The notes: generated by a model not told the origin, from the sequence alone. A stretch of DNA of 32,921 nucleotides from Methanocella sp. PtaU1.Bin125 (GCA_002067315.1 MVRA01000091.1:1-32921), one strand, 5' to 3'. Counted from the stretch's first letter, positions 14,834-24,279 are shown. Translations and numbers: made by a program.

Positions 14834-16048
14834 ATGCCCGTCTCTCACCCGACGCTCGACCTTTGCGGCACCGTCAGCCGCTCGCTGGCCGGGAAGAAGA
14901 TCGTGCTGGCCGTCACCGGCAGCATCGCGGCCGTCGAGACGATAAAGCTGGCCCGGGAGCTGATCCGGCACGGCGCGGAGGTGCAGGCGGTGATGAGCGC
15001 GGCGGCGCAGACGATCATCCACCCGTACGCCCTCCAGTACGCGACCGGCCGGGAGGTCATCACCGGGATCACCGGCGACGTGGAGCACGTGGCGTTCTGC
15101 GGCGCGCGAAAGGAAGCGTACGACCTGCTGCTGATCGCGCCCTGCACGGCGAACACCATCGGCAAGATCGCCGGGGGCGTCGACGACACGCCGGTGACGA
15201 CCTTCGCGACCACGGCGATCGGCTCGAAGATACCGGTGCTTATCGTGCCCGCCATGCACGGTTCGATGCTGGAGCACCCGATCGTGCGGGAGAACATCCG
15301 GAAGCTCGAGTCGATCGGCATCCGGTTCGTCATGCCCGTGACTGCCGAGAAGATCGCCAAGTTCCCGGACAACGCCGTCATCGTGCTCAACGCGGAACGG
15401 GCCCTCGCGGCCTCCCCGCTGAAGGGCAAGAAGGTGCTGATCACCAGCGGCCCGAACGTCGAGGAGATCGACCCGATACGGGTGCTCACCAGCCGGAGCA
15501 CCGGGAAGATGGGCGCCGAGCTGGCGCTGGAGGCCTTCCGCCGGGGGGCCGACGTGACGGTCGTTCACCGGGGCCGGATCGGCGTTCCCGGCATCCGCGA
15601 GGTCTTTGCCGAGAGCGCCGGGGACATGATGGGCGCGGTGCTGAACGAGCTGAAAGAGGGGTATGACGTTTATGTCAGCGCTGCCGCCATATCCGATTTC
15701 ACGGTGGAGAAGGCCGGAGAGAAGATCAGCTCGGCAGGGGCGGTCACCCTCGAGCTGAAGCCGACCGCAAAGATCATCGACCGGGTGAAGAGGGAGTACC
15801 CCGGCCTGTACGTCATCGCCTTCAAGGCCGACACCGTCGGCGAGGCGGAGCTCCTGAAGCGGGCGAAGCAGCGGATGGCGGACCTGGGCGCTGAAATGGT
15901 GGTCGCCAACCGGTTCGGCGGTGTCCGCGACCCGGACCAGAACGACGTCTACATCCTCCGGCCCGGCCGCAAGGCCGTTCACAGCAGCGGCAAGAAGAGC
16001 CAGGTGGCGGCCGCCATCTGGGACGCCGTCGCGGAGCGCTCCGGATGA
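14834..16048 (+). CDS. coaBC: Bifunctional phosphopantothenoylcysteine decarboxylase / phosphopantothenate-cysteine ligase
   Basis: It joins cysteine to 4'-phosphopantothenate and decarboxylates the product to 4'-phosphopantetheine. About 404 residues. The N-terminal flavoprotein half contains VLAVTGSIAAVETIKLARE, DLLLIAPCTANTIGKIAGG and VPAMHGSM (PAMH is the archaeal form of PAMN). The C-terminal ligase half begins KKVLITSGPNVEEIDPIRV and has TGKMGAELALEA and YDVYVSAAAISDF. ATG 14834 is listed; TTG 14828 lies seven bases from GGAGG and is possible. A TATA-like CTTATAT at 14803 predicts a nearly leaderless message. The stop overlaps the pantoate kinase start (ATGA), so both are coupled. Confidence 0.95.
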   Translation: MPVSHPTLDLCGTVSRSLAGKKIVLAVTGSIAAVETIKLARELIRHGAEVQAVMSAAAQTIIHPYALQYATGREVITGITGDVEHVAFCGARKEAYDLLLIAPCTANTIGKIAGGVDDTPVTTFATTAIGSKIPVLIVPAMHGSMLEHPIVRENIRKLESIGIRFVMPVTAEKIAKFPDNAVIVLNAERALAASPLKGKKVLITSGPNVEEIDPIRVLTSRSTGKMGAELALEAFRRGADVTVVHRGRIGVPGIREVFAESAGDMMGAVLNELKEGYDVYVSAAAISDFTVEKAGEKISSAGAVTLELKPTAKIIDRVKREYPGLYVIAFKADTVGEAELLKRAKQRMADLGAEMVVANRFGGVRDPDQNDVYILRPGRKAVHSSGKKSQVAAAIWDAVAERSG

Positions 16049-16902
16049 AGGCGTTCGCGCCGGCGCACATCACCGGCTTTTTTATCACGTACGACGATCT
16101 CGACCCTCTGCGGACCGGTTCCTGCGGGGCAGGGCTTTCCCTGGCGGACGGGGCGCTCACCGGGGTCTCTCTCTCCGATCAGACGGAAGTCCGGCTGAAC
16201 GGCCGGCCGGCGGAAGCGTCGACGACGGAGGCCGTCATCCGGCTGCTGACCGACCGGCCCGTGCGCGTGGAGACGAGGCTGGGCATCCCGGTGGGCGGCG
16301 GCCTCGGCGCCAGCGCCGCGGGCGCGGTCAGCACCGCCCTGGCGCTGAACGCGCGCCTCGGCCTCCGCAAGACGCTGAACGAGCTGCTGTATGCCGCCCA
16401 CGTCGCCGAGGTGACGAACGGCACCGGCCTGGGCGACGTGTCGGGCATGAGCAGCGGCGGCGTGGAGATCCGCCGGAAGCCGGGAGTCCCGTTCGACGTC
16501 GACCGTATCCCGGTCCCGCCGATGTTCGTCTATTATGTGCACTTCGGGCCCGTGTCCACGAAGGCCGTGCTGGCGGACGCCCGGGAAAAGGCGATGATTA
16601 ACGCCGCCGGCCGCAGGTGCCTGAAAGCGCTGCTGGCAAGGCCGACCTTCGCGGAGCTCATGCGTTTGTCGCGCTCCTTCGCGGTCGAGACCGGCCTGAT
16701 CAGCGCGCGGGCGCTGGACGCCGTCGAGGCCGTGGAGTCGCACGGCGGGCTGGCGTCGATGGCCATGCTGGGCGACACGGTCTTTGCGACCGTGCCCGGC
16801 GGCCTGGCGGAGTTCGGGGAAGTGCGCCGGGCGGCGGTCGACATGGCCGGTCCCCGGCTGCTGAACGATGGTCATCAGCCGGACTATTTTAACTCCAGCT
16901 AG
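16045..16902 (+). CDS. Pantoate kinase (GHMP kinase superfamily)
   Basis: In archaea, pantoate kinase plus phosphopantothenate synthetase replace bacterial PanC and CoaA. The product is 285 residues. The N-terminus KAFAPAHITGFF is the diagnostic start of this family, followed by GSCGAGLSL, and the GHMP nucleotide loop VGGGLGASAAGAVSTALAL lies near residues 86-105. A second glycine-rich stretch and GLASMAMLGDTVFA near the C-terminus complete the fold. ATG 16045 overlaps the coaBC stop. The companion phosphopantothenate synthetase is not in the window. It converges with the glucosidase gene, leaving three bases between the stops. Confidence 0.92.
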   Translation: MKAFAPAHITGFFITYDDLDPLRTGSCGAGLSLADGALTGVSLSDQTEVRLNGRPAEASTTEAVIRLLTDRPVRVETRLGIPVGGGLGASAAGAVSTALALNARLGLRKTLNELLYAAHVAEVTNGTGLGDVSGMSSGGVEIRRKPGVPFDVDRIPVPPMFVYYVHFGPVSTKAVLADAREKAMINAAGRRCLKALLARPTFAELMRLSRSFAVETGLISARALDAVEAVESHGGLASMAMLGDTVFATVPGGLAEFGEVRRAAVDMAGPRLLNDGHQPDYFNSS

Positions 16903-16905
16903 CGG

Positions 16906-19068
16906 TCAGTAGTGGACGACGACGTCGATCTCGCTGACGCCCGGCTCGTTGACCATCGTGTCGTCGCCGATGCGCCTGAACTCCAGGTCGACCGGCTTGT
17001 CCCCGACCATCAGGCTGTCGATCTTCAGGGTCTCCATCCAGCCGGGCAGCGAAGGCTTCATCAGCGTCAGCCTCCTGTCGATAGCGCGGGGAATGAACCC
17101 CAGCGCCGCCGACAGCATGTAAGGGATCGTCCCCGCCGACCATGCCTGGGGGCTGCAAGCCACGGGGTAGCGGACGGGGACGCTGTAGTCCTCCCGCCGG
17201 TAGCCCCCGAAGAGCTCGGGCAGCCGGTAACGGGGATAATGGCTGGCGGCGTCATACATGCAGGTCAGGAGCCGATCCGCCTCCTCCCTGAACCCGTACC
17301 TGCGCAGCCCGACAGCGATGATGGAGTTGTCGAACGGCCAGATCGTGCCGGTGTGGTACCCGAGGGGGCTGTAGCGCTTCTCGTCCGACGACAGCGTCCG
17401 TATGCCCCAGCCACTGAACATGTCGGGCTCGAACGCCCGCTTCACCATCGTGGCGGCCCGGTCGCTGTCGACGATCCCTGCCCACAGGCACTGCAGGGGG
17501 TTCGAGGAGATCACGTCGCAGAGGCCGTCCCGGTCGATGGCCTGGGCATAGTACCCTTTTTCGCTCATCCAGAACTCCCGGTTGAACTTTCTCTTCAGCT
17601 CGTGGGCGTCCCGTATTAGCCGGCTGGCAAGGTCCCGGTCCCCGGCCCGCTCCAGAAAAGAGGCGAGCCTTACCTTCGCCAGATAGAAGTAGCCCTGCAC
17701 CTCGGCCAGAGCCACCGGATGCGTGGCCAGCGAGCCGTCCGAACGGCTGACGCCCTCGGGTGAGTCCTTCCACCCCTGGTTCGCCAGGCCTTTTTTCGAT
17801 CGCGTCACATAGGAGGCAAACCCCGTGCCCCCCGGGTCCGCGTAGTTGTCCATCCAGTCGAGGGCTGTCCTAACGTTGCCCATCAGCTCGTGCAGCAGCC
17901 CGATCTCGCCCGTCCAGTCGAGGTAGTCCGCCAGCAGGATCAGGTACAGCGGCGTCGCGTCGACGGTGCCGTAATAGGGCGTCATGGGGATTTCACCGAG
18001 GTTCGCCTTTTCTCCGACCCGCAGCTCGTGCAGGATCTTGCCCGGCTCCTCGTCTCTCCAGTCGTCCGAGACTTTACCCTGGTAGCGTGCCAGCAGCCGC
18101 AGGGTGCTCTTCGCCTTGCTCAGCTCGTAGGGCATCGACTGGATGGCGGCGATGATGCTGTCCCGGCCGAACAGGGCGTCATACCAGGGAACGCCGGCCG
18201 AGTGGAAGATGTGGCCGCCGATGCTCATGTTCAGCAGCCTGAGATCCGCCATCGATCGCTGGAAGACCTTGTTGAAGATCAGGTTGTCGGTGCCGATTTT
18301 CCGGCAGCATTCCAGCGTGTAGGCGTACGAAGCCCTGATCAAGGCCAGGCGTTCCCTGGTGCCCGGGCCCATGCGTGGCTGCGCCTCTGCCGGCGCTCCG
18401 GTATCTTCCACGAATATCCGGAGCCTCACTGTGTGCAGGCCTGAAGGCTCGATGTGCAGGTTATGGTAGCACGTGTGGCCGTCCCTGCATTCCGGGGCCT
18501 GATCGAAGCACAGGCGGGTGTTACGCGTATGGCCGTCCTTCCCGTGATAAGAGAAGCGCAGATCCCCGTTCTCGTACACGGGCCCCGCAAGCGTGCCGTC
18601 CCGGCCCCGGGTGATGCCCCGGATCGTGAAAATATCGTTAAAGTCGGCATCGAACTCCTGCGACATGCAGACGTCGACGCCAAACTGGTTGTGGTTGATG
18701 ATCGATATGTGTTCCTCGACCAGGCCGGTAATGACCCGGTCCCGGCGGATGGTCATGGAGTTCTTGCGCACGAGGCGGCCGCAGTTATCCGTGAAGTCCC
18801 GGTTGGTCAGGACGATGGTCGACGCGTAGTCTTTCTCGTCGCTGGACAGGATGCTCGTCAGGAGCCGGCCGTTCAGCCGGATGACGTAGCCGCTCAGGAA
18901 GCGGCAGTCCCGGTGGTACAGCCCGAGCCCCTGCTCTTCCCCGAGGGGTATGTTGCCGTTCTGCTCCGTGATCAGCGACAGGTTGCCCTCCCGGATGACC
19001 AGCGAACCGGTAATATCGCTGACCTCCATAAGGGATTCGCCGTACTCGATCGCATTGTCGGGCATCAT
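16906..19068 (-). CDS. Amylo-alpha-1,6-glucosidase-type enzyme (glycogen debranching family)
   Basis: About 720 residues. The N-terminal beta-rich domain (residues about 20-260) with GLYHRDCRFLSGYVIRLNG is the GDE_N type. The C-terminal (alpha/alpha)6 barrel includes HSAGVPWYDALFGRDSIIAA, YYGTVDATPLYLILLADY, GYHTGTIWPFDNSIIAVGLR and ACSPQAWSAGTIPYMLSAAL. These segments characterise amylo-alpha-1,6-glucosidase-like proteins that act on glycogen or related glucans. There is no signal peptide, so it is cytoplasmic. ATG 19068 is listed, ATG 19065 is equally possible; a leaderless message is likely. No other glycogen genes are adjacent. The exact substrate is unproven, because the family includes trehalose- and sucrosylglycerate-type hydrolases. 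Confidence 0.85.
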   Translation of the reverse strand: MMPDNAIEYGESLMEVSDITGSLVIREGNLSLITEQNGNIPLGEEQGLGLYHRDCRFLSGYVIRLNGRLLTSILSSDEKDYASTIVLTNRDFTDNCGRLVRKNSMTIRRDRVITGLVEEHISIINHNQFGVDVCMSQEFDADFNDIFTIRGITRGRDGTLAGPVYENGDLRFSYHGKDGHTRNTRLCFDQAPECRDGHTCYHNLHIEPSGLHTVRLRIFVEDTGAPAEAQPRMGPGTRERLALIRASYAYTLECCRKIGTDNLIFNKVFQRSMADLRLLNMSIGGHIFHSAGVPWYDALFGRDSIIAAIQSMPYELSKAKSTLRLLARYQGKVSDDWRDEEPGKILHELRVGEKANLGEIPMTPYYGTVDATPLYLILLADYLDWTGEIGLLHELMGNVRTALDWMDNYADPGGTGFASYVTRSKKGLANQGWKDSPEGVSRSDGSLATHPVALAEVQGYFYLAKVRLASFLERAGDRDLASRLIRDAHELKRKFNREFWMSEKGYYAQAIDRDGLCDVISSNPLQCLWAGIVDSDRAATMVKRAFEPDMFSGWGIRTLSSDEKRYSPLGYHTGTIWPFDNSIIAVGLRRYGFREEADRLLTCMYDAASHYPRYRLPELFGGYRREDYSVPVRYPVACSPQAWSAGTIPYMLSAALGFIPRAIDRRLTLMKPSLPGWMETLKIDSLMVGDKPVDLEFRRIGDDTMVNEPGVSEIDVVVHY

Positions 19069-19310
19069 AGAAGCGTGATGCCTTTATGGTTAAATGCGTT
19101 AGCCTGATTGTCGCCGGATGGCATTGACCGGCCATGCAGACGGCATTTCTCCACTTACACACAGTGATTCCCGGCCCCTCAATAGTGCACCAGCACGTCC
19201 CGCCCGGCCTTCCCGAAAACGTTGATCATCATGCTGTTGCCTCGCGGCACAGGACAAAGAGGCAGTGCTGGCAGGGATTACCGATGTGCCCTGCCGGCTT
19301 CTCCATGACA

Positions 19311-19358
19311 TATTTTTATATTATTTTGAACATAAATTATGTTGGCAGGTGCTTTTCT
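19311..19358 (+). promoter_or_regulatory. Promoter and ribosome site deciding the ATPase start
   Basis: TTTTTATATT at 19311-19320 is a TATA candidate predicting transcription from about 19340. AGGTG at 19347-19351 lies seven bases before TTG 19359. Together these exclude the longer open frame reaching back to 19134. Confidence 0.6.
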
Positions 19359-22058
19359 TTGTACTGCGACAGGACGACTGAAGAGGTTTTCCGCGAACTA
19401 AAGACCGGACACTCGGGGCTGTCCCCCGACGAGGTCGCAAAGCGGCTGCAGGAGCATGGCCCCAACGCGCTGGAAGCCGAAAAAAGGCTGAACCTGTTCA
19501 AGCTCATCCTGGACCAGTTCACAGACCCTCTTATCTATATCCTGATCATCGCAGCCGCTATCACCGCGTTCCTGCAGGACTGGGTGGATACGGGTGTCAT
19601 ATTGCTGGTCATTGTCATCAACGGCGTCATAGGCTTCTTCCAGGAGCTTAAAGCGGAGCGGGCCATCAGCGCGCTCAAGTCGCTCGCCGCTGCAAAGGCC
19701 ACGGTCGTGCGGAACGGCCACGTGCAGGAGATCAACAGCGAGGGGCTCGTGCCGGGCGACGTCGTGCTGCTGGCCTCGGGCAGCCGGGTGCCGGCGGACC
19801 TGCGGCTGATCGAGGTGATCCGGCTGGAGGTCGACGAGTCGATGCTCACCGGCGAATCCGTGTCCGTCCGGAAGACCACGGACGTCTCGCCGAAGCCCTG
19901 CATATCCCCGGGGGACGGGGTCAACATCGCGTTCATGGGCACGCTGGCCCTCGCGGGCCGGGCGACGGGCATCGTCGTCGCGACCGGCCTCAAGACCCAG
20001 CTCGGGCAAATCTCGCACGAGGTGGCCGGCGTACGGTCGGCGGCCACGCCGCTGCAGGAAAAGCTGTCCCGCCTCAGCCGGCAGATCGGCCTGGTCATCG
20101 TGGGCATCTCCGCGCTGGTCGTCGTGCTGGGGATACTGATCGGCGAGACGCTGTACGAGATGCTCCTCACCGGGATCGCCCTGGCCGTCGGGGCCATACC
20201 CGAAGGCCTGCCCATCGTGGTCACCATCACGCTGGCCATCGGCGTGAAGCGAATGGCCGATCGCAACGCCATCGTGCGCCGGCTGCCCGCGGTGGAGACG
20301 CTCGGCAGCACCACTGTGATCGCCTCGGACAAGACGGGCACGATGACGCGCAACGAGATGACCGTCGTGCGCATCTTCGCCGGGCGGCGGTACTTCCGGC
20401 TGACTGGGACTGGATTTTCCCCTGACGGCAAGATATTGCCCGAGCAATGCGAGGGGGCCTGCCCGGCCCTGCAAATGTGCCTGCGAGCGGGGCTGCTGGC
20501 CAACGAGTCCAACCTGGAGCGGGAAGACGAAACGGACGAGTATCGCCCGGTGGGCGACCCGACCGAAGTCAGCCTCATCGTCTCGGCCATGAAGGGCGGC
20601 CTCGAAGAAGGGAAAGAGCGGGTCGACTACGAGTGGCAGGACGAGATACCGTTCGAGTCGGACCGGATGTACATGGCCACGCTGTACCGCGACGTGAACG
20701 GCGAGGGCAGCATCGCGTTCATCAAGGGGGCCCCGGACCGGGTAGCCGGGATGTGCGACCGGGAGCTCGATTCGGACAGCCGGGAGATCCCCATCGATAC
20801 GCGGGCGGTAGCTGAAGCCAACAATATCATGGGAGCCGAAGGGTTGCGGATGCTGGCAATGGCCTATAAGCGGTTTCCCCGGGGCACCGTGCATTTCGAG
20901 TCGGAAATGATCGGCAGCGGGTGCGTGTTTCTGGGCATCCAGGGCATGTACGACCCCCCGCGGGACGAGGTCTATGACGCCATCAAACAGGCCAGGACTT
21001 CGGGCATACGCGTGATCATGGTAACGGGTGATCACCGCGTGACGGCCGTCTCCATCGCCAGAAAACTGGGCATCGTCAGGAGCGACGACGACGCGGTGAT
21101 CACCGGCGAAGACATGGAGCGGCTGAACGACGATCAGCTATACGAGACTGTGGGCAGTGTCAACGTGTTCTCCCGCGTCTCCCCCCTGCATAAGCTACGG
21201 ATCGTACAGCAGCTGATCCGCCGGGGGGAAGTGGTCGCCGTCACGGGCGACGGCGTGAACGACACCCCGGCGCTCAAGGCCGCCCACATCGGCGTCGCCA
21301 TGGGCAAGAGCGGCACCGATGCGGCCAAGGAGACAGCCGAGATGGTGATCACCGACGACAACTTCGCCAGCATCTTCGCCGCGGTCAAGGAAGGCCGGGT
21401 GGTGTTCGCGAACATCCGCAAGGTCGTGCTGTTCCTGCTCGCGGGCGGCTTCGGGCAGGTGGCCCTGATCCTGCTGACCATCGTGCTGCGGCTGCCACTG
21501 CCGTTGCTCCCCGCGCAGATCATCTGGATGAACCTGGTGACCAACGGCCTGCAGGACGTGGCCATGGCCTTCGAGCCGGCAGAAAAAGGCATCGAGTACC
21601 AGCCTCCCCGGCCGAGAACCGAGCCGGTCATCTCCCGCCTGATCATGGAGCGCATCGTCATCATGGGAACTGTCCTTGCGCTGGGTACGCTCGGCGTTTT
21701 TTACTGGCAGATCAGTCAGGGGTCGGGCATCGATCATGCCCGTACCATGGCCCTGACCACGCTGGTGCTGTTCCAGCTGTTCAACATCTTCAACGCCCGT
21801 TCTGAGACGCGGTCCGCCTTCAAGATGAACCCGCTGACCAACCCGTTCCTGTTCTTCAGCATCGTGGCCTCTATCGTCGTCCAGGTGATCGCGATATACT
21901 GGCCGCCACTGGAGGCGATCTTCCGCCTGGTGCCCCTGAGCCTGAACGACTGGATGATCATCGTGCCGGTCTCTGTGTCGGTCATCGTCGTCGTCGAGAT
22001 CGAGAAGGCCGTCCGGAGAGCGCTGGGGCAGAGGGCTGCGAAGCCGGAGGCGGGCTAG
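19359..22058 (+). CDS. P-type cation-transporting ATPase (P2-like)
   Basis: About 899 residues from TTG 19359. The N-terminal cation-ATPase domain starts CDRTTEEVFRELKTGHSGLS. Canonical marks follow: actuator loop MLTGES, phosphorylation site SDKTGTMT near residue 324, VTGDHRVTAVSIA and hinge GDGVNDTPALKAAHIGVAMG. About ten membrane helices are present. In helix 4 VGAIPEGLP keeps the Glu of calcium pumps. In helices 5-6, AGGFGQV and NLVTNGLQD replace the SERCA Asn, Glu and Asp ligands (N768, E771, D800 from memory) with Gly, Gln and Asn, so calcium specificity is doubtful. The stop overlaps the convergent methyltransferase gene. It lies in the plasma membrane; the ion moved is unknown. Confidence 0.9.
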   Translation: MYCDRTTEEVFRELKTGHSGLSPDEVAKRLQEHGPNALEAEKRLNLFKLILDQFTDPLIYILIIAAAITAFLQDWVDTGVILLVIVINGVIGFFQELKAERAISALKSLAAAKATVVRNGHVQEINSEGLVPGDVVLLASGSRVPADLRLIEVIRLEVDESMLTGESVSVRKTTDVSPKPCISPGDGVNIAFMGTLALAGRATGIVVATGLKTQLGQISHEVAGVRSAATPLQEKLSRLSRQIGLVIVGISALVVVLGILIGETLYEMLLTGIALAVGAIPEGLPIVVTITLAIGVKRMADRNAIVRRLPAVETLGSTTVIASDKTGTMTRNEMTVVRIFAGRRYFRLTGTGFSPDGKILPEQCEGACPALQMCLRAGLLANESNLEREDETDEYRPVGDPTEVSLIVSAMKGGLEEGKERVDYEWQDEIPFESDRMYMATLYRDVNGEGSIAFIKGAPDRVAGMCDRELDSDSREIPIDTRAVAEANNIMGAEGLRMLAMAYKRFPRGTVHFESEMIGSGCVFLGIQGMYDPPRDEVYDAIKQARTSGIRVIMVTGDHRVTAVSIARKLGIVRSDDDAVITGEDMERLNDDQLYETVGSVNVFSRVSPLHKLRIVQQLIRRGEVVAVTGDGVNDTPALKAAHIGVAMGKSGTDAAKETAEMVITDDNFASIFAAVKEGRVVFANIRKVVLFLLAGGFGQVALILLTIVLRLPLPLLPAQIIWMNLVTNGLQDVAMAFEPAEKGIEYQPPRPRTEPVISRLIMERIVIMGTVLALGTLGVFYWQISQGSGIDHARTMALTTLVLFQLFNIFNARSETRSAFKMNPLTNPFLFFSIVASIVVQVIAIYWPPLEAIFRLVPLSLNDWMIIVPVSVSVIVVVEIEKAVRRALGQRAAKPEAG

Positions 22059-24034
22059 CGCCGGGCACTGTCCCGGGGCGGTACGGCGCCGCCGATGATA
22101 GATCGCTGCTCGTCGCCGATACCGTAGACACGGTAAACGATCTCGTCGGCCTCCCGCATCGACCGGAGCCTGGCCGCCGGGCCGGTGGCCGAGATCATTT
22201 CATCGGCAAGCTGCTCGACCTTGTAGATATCCCGGCGCCGGGGCTCGATCACCGGGAGGATGTCGAGCCACGTGGGCAGGTAGTGGTAATAGCCGCCCCC
22301 GATCTGTACGCCTTTGTATACGATGCTGTAGAGGAACGACATGAGATCGGAGTTCAGCAGCACGGTGAAATACTTCAGCGAAAAAGGCGAGCCATCCAGG
22401 CCTGGCGCGGCGATGCCGATAGGGTATACGTCCTTCGTCACGTACTCGCCTCTGCCGTCGTAAGCAGCGGTGATCCGGGGGGCGTGCTGGCAGAGGACGA
22501 TCTTCTCCTGCGTGAAATTAGACAGCGGCGGCAGCACGTTATGATGCGCCTTCAGCCGTGCCCGGTCATAGTCGATGTAGTACCCTTCCCATCGGAACCG
22601 GAACAGGCCGACCTCGTTCCTTTTCGCGTAGCTCCGGCCGCCCAGGTACTTCAGGACCGGCCCGGTCTCACCGTCGAACGACTGACGGACGAACCGTTCC
22701 CGCAGCCCTTTTTTATGAAAGGACACCGCCGACCGGAAGGCGACATAGCTGCCTATGGGCTTCCCCTGGCGGAAAAGGCGTTCGAGCAGGCCGGCGATGT
22801 CCCCTTTATCCGGCAGGCAGAACAATGTATGGTTATGCCCGACTGACCGGTACAGGCCCTGCGGGACTGCCGCCACGCTCCCGTTACCGGCCAGCCCTTC
22901 CAGGCTCGCGACCGAGTATCGGGTCTTTACCGTATGCCCCTTCGCGGGCGGGCGGTTATCGTACGCGAGCACCACCGGGTACACCATCGCCCGGTCGAAC
23001 ACGTCCATGCCCGAGAGGTCGGCCAGCTCTATCAGCGAGTAGTCGCGCAGAAGGGTGTCCCGCAGGGGCAGCGCGTACCTGGCCACGGTGAACTTATCGG
23101 GCAGAATCAGGCACACCCTGCCGCCTTCCGATACTAGGCGGTTACACTGGAGGATGAACGGGATGTACAGGTCGAAAGCGCCCTTGATCTCCGGCCAGCT
23201 GGCGAGGCACTTCTCTTTCATCCGGGCGGGCATCTTTTTCGCTTCCAGGTACGGGGGATTGCCGACCACGTAGTCGAAGCCGCTCCGGTATGCGCCCAGC
23301 CTGCGCTTGATGCAGGCCGCCGCGTCCACGCCCGGTTCCCCGCCACAATCGATCGAGTCGGCCTGAAAAACGTTGAACCGGATATCCCCCGTTCCGGCCA
23401 GGGCTTCCGGCCCGAGCTCGTTGAGCAGGGTGACGTACATGTTGATCCGGCAGATATCGCCTGCGACCCGGCTGATGTCCAGGCCATAGAAGCGGTCGAT
23501 GGCCTGCCGGAGCGACCTCACGTCGACCCCGCCCCGGGCGTTCAATTCCCTCACCACCTTCCGCATTCCCGCGACCAGGAACGCGCCCGTGCCGCAGGCG
23601 ATATCGATGAGCTTCCTGTCCGGGAGGCCTGTGCCCTTTTCGAGCTCCAGCAGGCCGATCATATAGTCGGCCACCGGCGGCGGGGTGTAGAACTCGCCCG
23701 CCCCTTTCCGGGTGCCGTTCGCACGGGCGGCGTCCTCGTAGAGGCGGCCCAGCACGTCGAACCGGCCCGGGTCGATCACGGCCCCGGGCGCGAGATGGCA
23801 GCGCCCGTCGATCCTGGCTCCCAGCATCCGCTCGTATTGCCGCCGGATGGCCTTGAGCGAGTAATCCCGGTGCTGTATGGCCAGGTTATTTTTAACGATA
23901 GCGAAACCGAGCTCGTGGAACCGGCGTGGAGCAAGGCCGTCCCCGGCCAGGCCTGTATAGCCCTCGCTACCTGTGTGTTTCAGGATTTCGAGCGTCGACG
24001 GGGGGCGGGCGGAAGACATGGCAGTCGCTGGCAT
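22055..24034 (-). CDS. Solitary N6-adenine DNA methyltransferase with TaqI-like specificity domain
   Basis: About 659 residues. The N-terminal half is an N6-adenine methyltransferase: GEFYTPPPVADYMI (motif X region), SAM-binding motif I DIACGTGAFL at about residues 144-153, FYGLDI, and catalytic NPPY at about 259-262. The C-terminal half, with YLGGRSYAKRN, KIVLCQHAPRI and YFTVLLNSDLMSFLYSI, resembles the TaqI-like target-recognition domain of type IIG and related enzymes. No PD-(D/E)xK motif is obvious at the N-terminus and no endonuclease gene is adjacent. It is therefore more likely an orphan methylase, or half of a split system, than a complete restriction enzyme. ATG 24034 sits about 20 bases from a TATATC-type box, implying a leaderless message. 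Confidence 0.88.
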   Translation of the reverse strand: MPATAMSSARPPSTLEILKHTGSEGYTGLAGDGLAPRRFHELGFAIVKNNLAIQHRDYSLKAIRRQYERMLGARIDGRCHLAPGAVIDPGRFDVLGRLYEDAARANGTRKGAGEFYTPPPVADYMIGLLELEKGTGLPDRKLIDIACGTGAFLVAGMRKVVRELNARGGVDVRSLRQAIDRFYGLDISRVAGDICRINMYVTLLNELGPEALAGTGDIRFNVFQADSIDCGGEPGVDAAACIKRRLGAYRSGFDYVVGNPPYLEAKKMPARMKEKCLASWPEIKGAFDLYIPFILQCNRLVSEGGRVCLILPDKFTVARYALPLRDTLLRDYSLIELADLSGMDVFDRAMVYPVVLAYDNRPPAKGHTVKTRYSVASLEGLAGNGSVAAVPQGLYRSVGHNHTLFCLPDKGDIAGLLERLFRQGKPIGSYVAFRSAVSFHKKGLRERFVRQSFDGETGPVLKYLGGRSYAKRNEVGLFRFRWEGYYIDYDRARLKAHHNVLPPLSNFTQEKIVLCQHAPRITAAYDGRGEYVTKDVYPIGIAAPGLDGSPFSLKYFTVLLNSDLMSFLYSIVYKGVQIGGGYYHYLPTWLDILPVIEPRRRDIYKVEQLADEMISATGPAARLRSMREADEIVYRVYGIGDEQRSIIGGAVPPRDSARR

Positions 24035-24084
24035 TTTAACTTGTGCCGTTTGAGATATAAAAGTCGTGTGCCTATTGCAAGCCT

Positions 24085-24279
24085 TTACAGTAAAAAGATA
24101 AAGACGGCGATTGCGATCAAGATCACGACGAAGATCCCGATACAGGTCAATATGCCCGCGGCCAGCATTTTCATCGTCTGGACGAGGCGCTTGAAGAGGG
24201 CATATGATACAGTGATCAATATGATCGCCGCCAGTACTAAAACGGCCAGGATGACCTCGCCGCTCGATATGTCCACCAT
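24085..24279 (-). CDS. Small two-helix membrane protein
   Basis: A product of 64 residues with two hydrophobic helices (EVILAVLVLAAIILITVSYA and a C-terminal one ending FVVILIAIAVFIFLL) joined by a short basic loop KRLVQTMK. ATG 24279 is chosen because AGGTG lies six bases upstream; GTG 24288 is in frame too. It lies directly upstream of the methyltransferase on the same strand, about 50 bases apart. The methyltransferase has its own TATA box in the gap. Family and function are unknown. Confidence 0.6.
   Translation of the reverse strand: MVDISSGEVILAVLVLAAIILITVSYALFKRLVQTMKMLAAGILTCIGIFVVILIAIAVFIFLL

Noticed and set aside
19398-21035. Long antisense open frame inside the P-type ATPase gene
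   Set aside because: The opposite strand encodes a complete, motif-rich ATPase; the antisense product is His/Arg/Asp-rich without any recognisable motif, a usual shadow in GC-rich DNA.
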